Assembly: GCA_031284605.1 (NCBI GenBank)
Contig: JAITXV010000130.1
Coordinates: 1 to 56,236 of the forward strand
Reading direction: 5' to 3'
Origin: Acholeplasmatales bacterium
Lineage (GTDB): Bacteria > Bacillota_I > Bacilli_A > Acholeplasmatales > Acholeplasmataceae
Length of the DNA stretch: 56,236 bases
Within the stretch, counting starts at the first letter, position 1. Every line of letters begins with the position of its first letter. Position numbers and translations under genes: made by a program. The notes under the pieces are model-generated. The model had not been told where the DNA came from and did no database searches. It saw only the letters and a list, made by a program, of their open reading frames with translations. Below, piece after piece: positions 1-8,372 of this stretch.

Positions 1-94
1 TGGTGGCATTTTGGATAAAGTTGGTGGCATTTTGGATAAAGTTGGTGGCATTTTGGATAAAGTTGGTGGCATTTTGGATAAAGTTGGTGGCATT
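1..94. repeat. Tandem direct repeat, 21-bp unit TGGTGGCATTTTGGATAAAGT, about 4.5 copies, running off the window edge
   Basis: Exact unit repeats at 1, 22, 43, 64, 85 (last copy partial). Confidence 0.97.
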
Positions 95-206
95 CTCCCC
101 CTCCCTTGTGCCTCCGTCAAAATGCCACATATGCTTTGCATATAATAAAAATATATTCACAAAATTAAATCATTAAAAGACATATATTTGAACTTAGGAT
201 TATTTT

Positions 207-542
207 TTAAATATTAGGATTAACGTTCCAGCCGCTTTCAATTTTTAACTCTAGTAATACGCTAGTAAAATTATAGGTATCTTCTACTAATTTTCCTTTA
301 ATGACTTTAAAATCAGGAGACATAATAAAAACAAACACATAAATATGGTCTTTTGTTTCTAAAGTATAAAATGTTAAATGTCTTTTGTAATCATCTTGAG
401 ATAGATAATATACCATCCCATTCCATTTTTCTTCTAATCCAATTTCATTAACAATTAATGATGATTCATTTTTAAGCTTGGTTTTCATATCATATATGTT
501 ATCAGGAATATCACGCTCATTAGTAATTTGTTTTCTTTCCAC
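207..542 (-). CDS. C-terminal part of the same lipoprotein (frame -1)
   Basis: Starts immediately after the A AAA AAG run on the minus strand; no RBS of its own is obvious. Confidence 0.55.
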   Translation of the reverse strand: MERKQITNERDIPDNIYDMKTKLKNESSLIVNEIGLEEKWNGMVYYLSQDDYKRHLTFYTLETKDHIYVFVFIMSPDFKVIKGKLVEDTYNFTSVLLELKIESGWNVNPNI

Positions 543-973
543 TTTTTTAAATCTATAGGTAAACCCCAGTCATTTATATTTTTTAGTTGCTTAGTTAGAG
601 TTCCTTCTAGCTCTTCTTTTGAATTCTTTCTAATAGAACTTATATTTGGATAGTAGTAGGTATATTTATCATCGTAGTTTTGACAAATAAATAAAGTAAT
701 CGAGCGTTGATATTTTATAGTGTCATCACTTATGAATGCGCTATCAAAACTAGCGATTAAATAAAAAAGAGTTCTACCATATTCGTCGTTTTCAATAATT
801 TCAATTTTGCTTGTGTCACATTGAAAAGCAGGAACTTCACTTGCAGCCTGTGCCCATAATTCTATATTTTTTCCATAATATTTATAAGTAAAATGGTTCC
901 AATCAAAACAGGAACTAATAAAACATAAACAAGAAATAATAATTAAAATAAAAATAGTTTTATTCTTATTCAT
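485..973 (-). CDS. Lipoprotein N-terminal part (possible immunity lipoprotein), split at A6 run from ORF 207..542
   Basis: Signal peptide with lipobox-like FISSC; continues in the -1 frame at TTA AAA AAG into ORF 207..542. Confidence 0.6.
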   Translation of the reverse strand: MNKNKTIFILIIISCLCFISSCFDWNHFTYKYYGKNIELWAQAASEVPAFQCDTSKIEIIENDEYGRTLFYLIASFDSAFISDDTIKYQRSITLFICQNYDDKYTYYYPNISSIRKNSKEELEGTLTKQLKNINDWGLPIDLKKWKENKLLMSVIFLITYMI

Positions 974-1314
974 ACATATTCCAATAAAAGGTGTATAACA
1001 ATGACCAAAACCAATGAGATAACCTTTTATTGACCCATGCTAACGCATTTTTCTTACTATAATTAGATTTAATTAGATTTTTTGTATCAGGAAAAACTTC
1101 TTTTCTCATCATGCCACTTAGTTCTTTATCAAATATCATTTTTTTTCATTTGAAAGTCCTTTCCCTTTATTTTGTGAACTAATGAGCGTAAGACTACCAA
1201 ATGTATTTGAAAATAATGTTTTTTCTTCTTTCATCTTTTTTGCATGTATATTGTCTTTTCTAATATTGGTTGGGTGATGGTTTTGAGTACCACACTCTTT
1301 ACTAATTAAATTAT
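966..1314 (-). pseudogene. Fragment of HNH nuclease of DUF1524-like type (toxin tip), split at an A8 run
   Basis: Minus-strand reading ..GTQNHHPTNIRKDN..LFSNTFGSLTLISSQNKGKGLSNEK(K)MIFDKELSGMMRKEVF.. resembles the 'lgNLtLls..N..lSn' motif of DUF1524; frames join at GAA AAA AAA TGA. Confidence 0.5.
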
Positions 1315-1493
1315 ATCATAGGAAGAGAAGAGGTAATATTAATACTTTGTCTAAAATGCAAAATATTTTAGATAAATAAAAAATCTAATAACGTAAATAA
1401 CTATTAGAAGTTACTCTTAATTTTGATATATAATCTATTTTAATAAATCTTTGATAAGTATAATGATATAATAAAAGAAAAAGGGGTGTTTTT

Positions 1494-2465
1494 ATGGCTA
1501 ATATTGCTGGTAAAAAAATTAAATTATTTTCGTTAAATGCTAATAGAAAATTAGCTGATGATATAAGTTTAGCTTCAAAAATTCCATTGTCTGAGGTAAG
1601 AGTTGTTAAATTTTCAGATGGTGAAATTAATATTTCAATTACTGAAACAGTGAGGGGACATGATTGTTTTGTGGTACAATCTACAAGTAGACCAGCAAAC
1701 GATAATCTTATGGAATTATTAATTATGTGTGATGCCTTAAAAAGAGCTAGTGCTAAAAGTGTAACTCTTATAATGCCTTACTATGGTTACGCAAGACAAG
1801 ATAAGAAAGCAGAATCAAGACAACCAATAACTGCTAAATTAGTTGCTGATTTATTACAAACAGCAGGGGCTAATAGAGTTATCTCTATTGACTTACACGC
1901 TGCTCAAATCCAAGGGTTTTTTAATATTCCAATTGATAATTTCCCAGCTGGACCATTACTAGCTAAATGGTTTATAAGGAACAAAATAACTAAAGATATT
2001 ATTGTAGTCAGTCCTGACCATGGTGGAACTTCAAGAGCTAGAAGTTTTTCTAAAATCTTTGGTGATAACACACCAATAGCTATTATAGATAAAAGAAGAC
2101 CAAAACCTAATGAAGCTGAAGTTATGAATATAATAGGTGATGTAAGAGGTAAAACTGCTATTATTATCGATGATATGATAGATACAGCAGGAACTTTAGC
2201 TGCAGCAAGTAATGCTTTAGTTGATGCAGGCGCTACAAAAGTATATGCTGCTGCTACTCATGCTGTATTAAGCGGGGATGCTTTAACTAAAATTAATGAA
2301 TCTAAAGTTGATAAAGTTGTGATAACAAACACTATTAAATTAGAAGAAAATATGAAATCTGATAAAATAGTTGAACTATCTATAGGTAAAATATTAGGAG
2401 AAGCTATAGTACATATAGTAAATGATGAAGCAATAAGCCAGTTATTTGATAATCCTGCTGAATAA
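1494..2465 (+). CDS. prs: Ribose-phosphate pyrophosphokinase
   Basis: Full-length PRPP synthetase motifs (RANDNLMELLIMCDALKRASA, IIIDDMIDTAGT). Confidence 0.97.
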   Translation: MANIAGKKIKLFSLNANRKLADDISLASKIPLSEVRVVKFSDGEINISITETVRGHDCFVVQSTSRPANDNLMELLIMCDALKRASAKSVTLIMPYYGYARQDKKAESRQPITAKLVADLLQTAGANRVISIDLHAAQIQGFFNIPIDNFPAGPLLAKWFIRNKITKDIIVVSPDHGGTSRARSFSKIFGDNTPIAIIDKRRPKPNEAEVMNIIGDVRGKTAIIIDDMIDTAGTLAAASNALVDAGATKVYAAATHAVLSGDALTKINESKVDKVVITNTIKLEENMKSDKIVELSIGKILGEAIVHIVNDEAISQLFDNPAE

Positions 2466-2469
2466 AAAA

Positions 2470-3390
2470 ATGGATAACTTAAATGAAACCTTTGAAAATA
2501 TTAGAATTGAAAAATATAAGCGATATAAAAAATATATTTTTCTTATGTTTTCTTTTTTAGGACTTACTGTTATTGGTTTCTTTATAACACTATTTACTAT
2601 AATATTTGGTAATAGACAAAATATATTCTTAATAATATTACCTTTCGTATCATTTACCTTACCTATAGTACCTACAATAGTTTTTGGTGCTATGGCGATA
2701 GTAACAAATTATAAGTTTTCAAAAAATGTAAAATCACAAGCACTTCCAGAGATGCTAAAAACTGTTTATAAAAATTCTTGTTATGAATTAAACGGAGGAA
2801 TTCCATTAAAAGATATTCTTATGACTAAGATGGTGTATGCACCATCTAACCATAAGAGTGAAGACTATATCAAAGGAATATATAATAATATATTTTTTGA
2901 ATCTTGTGATTTAACTCTTAAAACTACTTCTACAGATGGTCAAGGACATACAACTGAAACTGTATATTTTAATGGTTTATGGATAATATTAAAAAAAATA
3001 AGAAATGAAAACAATAGTGTTTTAGTTTTAGAAAGAGGATTTCCAAGTGGTAGTATGAAAGGGTTAGAGAAAGCAGAAGTTGAAGGTATCTTATTTAATA
3101 AGAAATTTAAAATATACGCAACAAGTAAGTTTGATGCTTTTTATGTATTAAAACCTGTATTATTAGAAAAGTTAGTTGCTCTTGAAGAAGAGCATAAAGG
3201 AACAATAGCTTTTGGATATGTTGGAAAAGATTTGCATATTGGAATTAATGATTTTAAAAATCATTTTGAATTTAGTATTAAAAAACCACTAACTTCAGAA
3301 AATGTTGCATTGTTTAGAACAAATATTGATATTTTCAAAGATTTAATTGATATTTTCAAACTTCGTAACGCAAATGATGAAAGCATATAA
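2470..3390 (+). CDS. DUF3137-family membrane protein (start probably 2470 rather than 2446)
   Basis: Two N-terminal TM segments, soluble domain; pairs with LemA downstream. Confidence 0.7.
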   Translation: MDNLNETFENIRIEKYKRYKKYIFLMFSFLGLTVIGFFITLFTIIFGNRQNIFLIILPFVSFTLPIVPTIVFGAMAIVTNYKFSKNVKSQALPEMLKTVYKNSCYELNGGIPLKDILMTKMVYAPSNHKSEDYIKGIYNNIFFESCDLTLKTTSTDGQGHTTETVYFNGLWIILKKIRNENNSVLVLERGFPSGSMKGLEKAEVEGILFNKKFKIYATSKFDAFYVLKPVLLEKLVALEEEHKGTIAFGYVGKDLHIGINDFKNHFEFSIKKPLTSENVALFRTNIDIFKDLIDIFKLRNANDESI

Positions 3391-3476
3391 AAGATTTTTT
3401 GAAAAATAACAAAAACAATATCAAAAATAATTTATATTATGATATAATTTATATATAACAAAAGGAGGATTTAAGT

Positions 3477-4043
3477 ATGGGATGGTTAGTTGGAGGAATA
3501 ATACTTATAGCAATAGCACTTGTTTTATTAGCAGTTTTAATAACATATGTTACTATTAGTAATTCATTAAAAAAATGTACAGTAAAAATTGACGAGGCAT
3601 TGTCAGGAATTGACGTAATGCTAGTACAAAGGTATGATTTGCTCACTAAGTCAATAGAAGTATTGAAAGGTGCTAAAAACTATGAAAAAAGCACTATCGA
3701 GGATATAGTTAAACTTAGAAAACTTGATACTAACTCTACTTTAAAAGAAAGAGAAGAATATGATAAAGAAATAAGTTCTGGTTTTAGTAAAATAAATGTT
3801 TCATTAGAAGCATATCCTAATTTAAAAGCTGGTTCTAGTTATTTATTATTACAAAAACAAATATCCGAATGTGAAGATAACTTACAAGCATCAAGGAGAA
3901 CTTATAATTCTAACGTTAGCTACTATAACCAAAAGTTAGTTAGCTGGCCATCAAGTATTATAGGAAGATCATTAAAACTTGAAAGCAAATCATTTTTTGA
4001 AGCAGATGAAAATAAGAAAGGTGACGTAGCTATAAATTTATAG
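3477..4043 (+). CDS. LemA family protein
   Basis: Single N-terminal TM then NSLKKCTVKIDEALSGIDVMLVQRYDLL; RBS aaaggagg upstream. Confidence 0.85.
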   Translation: MGWLVGGIILIAIALVLLAVLITYVTISNSLKKCTVKIDEALSGIDVMLVQRYDLLTKSIEVLKGAKNYEKSTIEDIVKLRKLDTNSTLKEREEYDKEISSGFSKINVSLEAYPNLKAGSSYLLLQKQISECEDNLQASRRTYNSNVSYYNQKLVSWPSSIIGRSLKLESKSFFEADENKKGDVAINL

Positions 4044-4091
4044 TCTGTTACTACAGATATTATTATATGGTATTACGTTAGAAGGAGTTTT

Positions 4092-4388
4092 ATGGCAAAA
4101 GAAAAAAATACAAAAAGTAATTCAATAGGTATGGTATTAGGATTTTTATCTTTCTTTGGACTTCTTTTTTGGAGTATAATAACACTTTTAGGAGTCTTTG
4201 GAGTTAGTCTTCCTGGACCTTTACCTTTTATAAGTCTATTATTTTTGTTACTTACTTTGTTTTGGAGTGCTTGGCTATTTGTGAAACATAAATCAAAGGG
4301 TTGGAAAATATTATATGCAATAATAGTTGTAATTGCAATTCTAGCTTGGGTTTGGGGTTCTGGATGGTTAGTTTTCTGGAAAAAATAA
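4092..4388 (+). CDS. Small membrane protein, unknown
   Basis: Three predicted TM segments; RBS gaaggag. Confidence 0.6.
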   Translation: MAKEKNTKSNSIGMVLGFLSFFGLLFWSIITLLGVFGVSLPGPLPFISLLFLLLTLFWSAWLFVKHKSKGWKILYAIIVVIAILAWVWGSGWLVFWKK

Positions 4389-4400
4389 AAAAAAAATCAT

Positions 4401-4440
4401 AAAATACACCTATTACATTATGTAACAGGTGTATTTTTTA
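4401..4440. terminator. Bidirectional hairpin terminator
   Basis: AAATACACCT...AGGTGTATTT stem flanked by A/T runs. Confidence 0.85.
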
Positions 4441-5790
4441 TAACAAACCAACCATATATATTGGTAAATGTATTATTTCATCTTTAACCATATAGTCACG
4501 ATCATAAATAATATAAGATTTCCCAATGTGTATAGAAAATTTCTTTCTTATTTTATCTAATGAAGAGTGTTCAGTATAAGCTGATGATTTTGTTTCAAGA
4601 GGCGAAAGTTTTGATCCAATTCTTAATAAAAAATCTATTTCAACTGGTCTTAGGTTTTCTTCTTTATCTAAATTATAATAAAATATCTGCTCATGATTGC
4701 TAGACGCTATTTGTTGTGCAACAACATTTTCTGCAATCATTCCTTCATTTATATGAAGTTTATCAAAAAGTAATTTGTTATAAATTTCATCTTCCATAAT
4801 TATTTTTTGACCTAATGCTAGAGTAACGAGTAATCCTGTATCATTTATAAATACTTTTCTTTTGTTATAATCAAGAGTAAATGCGAATGCGATGTTTGGA
4901 ACGCTAGTTGCGAAAAATTGATTAATTAGCTTCGCTTCTTCTAGCCATGTAAAAGTTGTATCAAAATTTCTAGTTTTAGCATTCTTGCCCATTGATGTAA
5001 TATTAAACTTTTTATTAGGGTTTGAAAGTTGAGAAGGAATTTGATTATATATATCTAGTACTTTTTCGCTAGATATTTTAGGTAGCTTACGCATATCGTC
5101 TTTGTATAAAGATATTATATTTTGTTTTATAGAATCTACTTTTCTAAAATCTTTACTACTAATGTATTCATTTACTGCTTGTGGCATACCACCAACTATC
5201 ATATATATTCTAAAATCTTTCATAAATTTATCATGATTCACACCAACACGTTTTTGTTTTGTGTAACATTCCCTAATAAAATTAAATTGTTGTTCCCCAT
5301 TATCATATAATGCCCACATAAATTCCTCGAAATCAAATGGATGTAAAGTAATTTTCTGTTCTTCTGAAGGTATAGTGATATCTTTAATATTCTTTTTTAT
5401 AGAAATAAGAGAACCTGTCTCAATATAATCATATCTTCCATCTTCAACGAAATGTTTTATTAGTTCTCTTGCGTGCGGATACTTTTGAACTTCATCAAAA
5501 ATAATTAAAGTATTTCTTATATAAAATGTAGTGTTAACTACGGCTGATAGTTCAGCAAAAAATAAATCTTTGTCATCGAATCCTTCTTCAAATAAACTAA
5601 TAATTCGTTTATTTTTCATTGAAAAATCAATAACAATATAACTTTTATACTCATTAGCACCGAATTCTCTAGTGATAGTAGACTTTCCAACTCTTCTAGC
5701 ACCTTCTATTAAAAGTGCTGTTTTTCCATTACTTTCTTTTTTCCAATTTACTAATTCCTGATATATTTTTCTCTTTAACATAAATATCAC
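4438..5790 (-). CDS. AAA+ ATP-binding protein with DUF4143
   Basis: Walker A EGARRVGKST, IIFDEVQ Walker B, C-terminal nuclease-like EIDFLL..LETKSS. Confidence 0.92.
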   Translation of the reverse strand: MIFMLKRKIYQELVNWKKESNGKTALLIEGARRVGKSTITREFGANEYKSYIVIDFSMKNKRIISLFEEGFDDKDLFFAELSAVVNTTFYIRNTLIIFDEVQKYPHARELIKHFVEDGRYDYIETGSLISIKKNIKDITIPSEEQKITLHPFDFEEFMWALYDNGEQQFNFIRECYTKQKRVGVNHDKFMKDFRIYMIVGGMPQAVNEYISSKDFRKVDSIKQNIISLYKDDMRKLPKISSEKVLDIYNQIPSQLSNPNKKFNITSMGKNAKTRNFDTTFTWLEEAKLINQFFATSVPNIAFAFTLDYNKRKVFINDTGLLVTLALGQKIIMEDEIYNKLLFDKLHINEGMIAENVVAQQIASSNHEQIFYYNLDKEENLRPVEIDFLLRIGSKLSPLETKSSAYTEHSSLDKIRKKFSIHIGKSYIIYDRDYMVKDEIIHLPIYMVGLL

Positions 5791-5833
5791 CTTCTATAGT
5801 TAAATTATATCATAACAAAAGAAAAACAATATA

Positions 5834-5895
5834 AAAAACGCACCAAATTGCATAATTCAAATTGAGAAAAACGCACCAAATTGCATAATTCAAAT
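5834..5895. repeat. Two direct repeats AAAAACGCACCAAATTGCATAATTCAAAT, 33-bp period, in upstream region of the 4438..5790 ATPase
   Basis: Exact repeat at 5834-5862 and 5867-5895. Confidence 0.97.
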
Positions 5896-5971
5896 AAAAT
5901 AAAGACTACAGTTCTTACTTAGGTTTTAGATTATAGATGGATAGTTTTTAAAAAATAAGAAAATTAATCAT

Positions 5972-6010
5972 AAAATATACCTGTTACATTGTGCAATAGG
6001 TGTATTTTTT
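5972..6010. terminator. Hairpin terminator homologous to that at 4401-4440
   Basis: AAATATACCTGTTACATTGTGCAATAGGTGTATTT followed by T run. Confidence 0.8.
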
Positions 6011-7351
6011 ACAATAAACCAACCATATATACTGGTAAATAGATAGTATTTAATTCTTTTTTAAAATCTTTAGTATAAATAATATATGAATCACCAAGCA
6101 ATTTAGAAAACTTGTTTTTAATTGCATCAAGCGATGGATAGTTTTTATAACTTGATGATTTTATCTCAAGAAGTGATAATTTTTTATTATTTTGTATAAT
6201 AAAATCAGTATTGTGGTACTTCTTAGAACCTTTTATAGCATTCCCATAATAGTATACTAAACTATTGTTTGAAGCAACTAGTTGTTGAGCAACTATATTC
6301 TCAAAAAACATTCCTTCATTTATGTGTAGTTTATCTAATAGAATTGATTTAAAAATATCTTTATCAACCAATTCTTTATTCTCTAAAGCGAGTGTAATTA
6401 ACAACCCCGTATCTAAAAAATATATTTTTTTCTTAGAATAGTCAATATTCGACTTTAAATCTAAAGTTGGTAAATTTGTAGCTTTGCTTATATTAATCAT
6501 TTTAGATTGTTCTAACCACTTAAACGCAGTATCAAAATATCTATTTGTGGTATCTGGAGAAACTGCAGAAAATTGAAATTTTTTGTTTATTTTTGATAAT
6601 TGTGCAGGTATTGATTCAAATATTAGCTTTACTTTTTCAATAATTTTTCCATTTGCTTTACTTATATCGTTTCTATATAACTCCAAAATTGACTTTTTTA
6701 TTTGTTCGACTTTTTCATAGTCGTTGGTACATATATATTCTTTTACAACACCCGGCATCCCTCCAATAAGCATATAAAGTCTAAAATCTTTTAAAATAGT
6801 TCGGTGAATGGCTTCGCCTAATGGCATTTTGTTGATAAAATATTGTCTTATATTATTAAAAATAACATCTTTGTTTATTGCCCATAAAAATTCCTCAAAA
6901 TCCATTGGATTTAGAGTTATCTTATATTCTTCAGAAGGAATTAGTATATTTTTTATATTTTTCTTTATAGAAATAAGAGAACCTGTTTCAATAAAATCAT
7001 AACGCCCATCTTTTACAAGTGCTTTTAGGGCTTGTCTAGCTAGAGGAAACAACTGAATTTCATCAAATACTATTAACGTTTCTCTTTCATAGAATGTAAC
7101 ACCAAATACAGTAGACAAAGAAAAAAGAATTCATTTAGGTTACGTAAACCTTTTTTAAACACTTCCTTAAATAAATTAATATCAACAGAAAAATCAATAA
7201 TCAAAAAGCTCTTATATTCATTCCTTCCAAATTCCTTTACAAGCGTGGTTTTTCCAACACGTCTAGCACCTTCAATTAACAATGCAGTCTTGCCTTGTGA
7301 TTCGTTTTTCCATTTTAACAAATTACTATACAATTTTCTTTTAAATGCCAT
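6009..7351 (-). pseudogene. Second AAA+ DUF4143 ATPase, split into ORFs 7073..7351 and 6009..7118 at a T6 run (coding strand)
   Basis: Walker A in ORF92, Walker B onward in ORF369; alignment to the paralogue is collinear after a one-base shift at 7121-7126. Confidence 0.85.
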
Positions 7352-7392
7352 TATAATAATCTACTTTTAAATATTATAATATGTTTTATAAA

Positions 7393-7445
7393 AAATTATA
7401 GGTTTTTACACCTTTAGAAATATAGTAAATTGCAGGTTTTTACAC
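7393..7445. repeat. Two direct repeats AAATTxxAGGTTTTTACAC, 34-bp period, upstream of second ATPase
   Basis: 7393-7411 and 7427-7445. Confidence 0.9.
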
Positions 7446-7651
7446 GTTCTAATTTTTTTGTAAAATAAAAAATTAAACGTTAATATCATATTAAACAAAA
7501 TCAATATATGATATACTATAAGAGAATGCTAGTGTTCATTTATTTGAGTGTAAAACCATACTGAAAGTCCTTAAATTGTTTTGTAAACTCTTGGATTTTC
7601 ATATGAAGTGATGATAAAATAATAATATATTAATTAAGGAGGGGACTAGTT

Positions 7652-7975
7652 ATTAGTATAATAAGAACTAAAAAAGAACTAAAAAATGAAAAAGATATTT
7701 TAGAACAACTATCTAAGGATATTTGTAAAAAACTTGAAGAAAAATTATATAAATTTAAGTGTGCCTTTTATAGTGGACATACATATAAAGATAGTTTAGG
7801 TAATTGGAAAGAGTTAGAATACCATATTCCAGTAATAACTGTTGAAAATATTTGTGATTTAGAAATTACTTTAGATACAATTAGTATCTCTACAAAGCTT
7901 ACTAATGAAGAAGCGTTGTTATATGATTGGGAAAATATTGAAGAATATTTTTTCGAAGTATACGAAAGTAGTTGA
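7652..7975 (+). CDS. Hypothetical protein, ~107 aa, no ATG/GTG/TTG start; candidate ATT start 7 nt after AAGGAGGGG
   Basis: Open frame ISIIRTKKELKNEKDILEQLSKDICKKLEEKLYKFKCAFYSGHTYKDSLGNWKEL..; strong RBS at 7636-7644; absent from ORF track. Confidence 0.5.
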   Translation: MSIIRTKKELKNEKDILEQLSKDICKKLEEKLYKFKCAFYSGHTYKDSLGNWKELEYHIPVITVENICDLEITLDTISISTKLTNEEALLYDWENIEEYFFEVYESS

Positions 7976-8147
7976 CTATTTATCTGATTATTATAATGAA
8001 CTACATAATATTAAAAAGTTGTTAGAAAACATAAAAAATAGTGGTGAAAATGAAATAGGAATCTCTTTTACCGTAGATTTAACAAAATCTTTTGATTATA
8101 TAATCAAAATTATCAATATATTAAAAGATGGAAGTTGTTATTACTAA
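7905..8147 (+). CDS. Hypothetical protein, likely the frame-shifted C-terminal half of 7652..7975
   Basis: Frames can be joined at the T6 run 7948-7953 (..DWENIEEYF/SKYTKVVDYLSDYYNEL..). Confidence 0.45.
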   Translation: MKKRCYMIGKILKNIFSKYTKVVDYLSDYYNELHNIKKLLENIKNSGENEIGISFTVDLTKSFDYIIKIINILKDGSCYY

Positions 8148-8207
8148 GTATGCTTGTATGTGGTTAAAAAGTTTGAAAAATTAATCTAAAATTATCAGAC
8201 ACAAGTA

Positions 8208-8257
8208 TTATTACTCGCCAAATGTAGTATATTTTATGAGGATTTGGCGAGTAATAA
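8208..8257. ncRNA. Hairpin copy 1: 16-bp stem TTATTACTCGCCAAAT / ATTTGGCGAGTAATAA with 18-nt loop
   Basis: Perfect inverted repeat; loop GTAGTATATTTTATGAGG identical to copy 2. Confidence 0.6.
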
Positions 8258-8306
8258 ATTCAAAAATTCTTTTTTATGTGTTTATTAAGATAAAAACGTT
8301 ATAACA

Positions 8307-8356
8307 TTATTACTAGCCAAATGTAGTATATTTTATGAGGATTTGGCTGGTAATAA
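8307..8356. ncRNA. Hairpin copy 2: TTATTACTAGCCAAAT / ATTTGGCTGGTAATAA with identical loop
   Basis: C:G in copy 1 replaced by A:T, one additional G.U wobble; lies just before the RBS of the 8373 gene. Confidence 0.6.
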
Positions 8357-8372
8357 TTTTTAGGAGAACAAA

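Noticed and set aside
1320-1493. Possible PRPP/purine riboswitch before prs
   Set aside because: No recognisable aptamer core; only an A/T-rich promoter region and RBS.
3449-3646. Antisense ORFs in the track (e.g. 3449..3646 -, 5122..5310 +, 6808..7002 +, 8612..8917 -, 12913..33245-type shadows, 51380..51736 -)
   Set aside because: They are shadows of well-supported genes on the other strand, lack RBSs and encode low-complexity hydrophobic peptides.
5834-5895. Direct repeats that could be read as the start of a CRISPR array
   Set aside because: Only two copies with a 4-bp gap, no spacers of regular length and no cas genes.
8208-8356. Type III toxin-antitoxin (ToxIN-like) RNA repeats
   Set aside because: Only two repeats and the downstream gene is a DUF234 ATPase, not a ToxN-like endoribonuclease.
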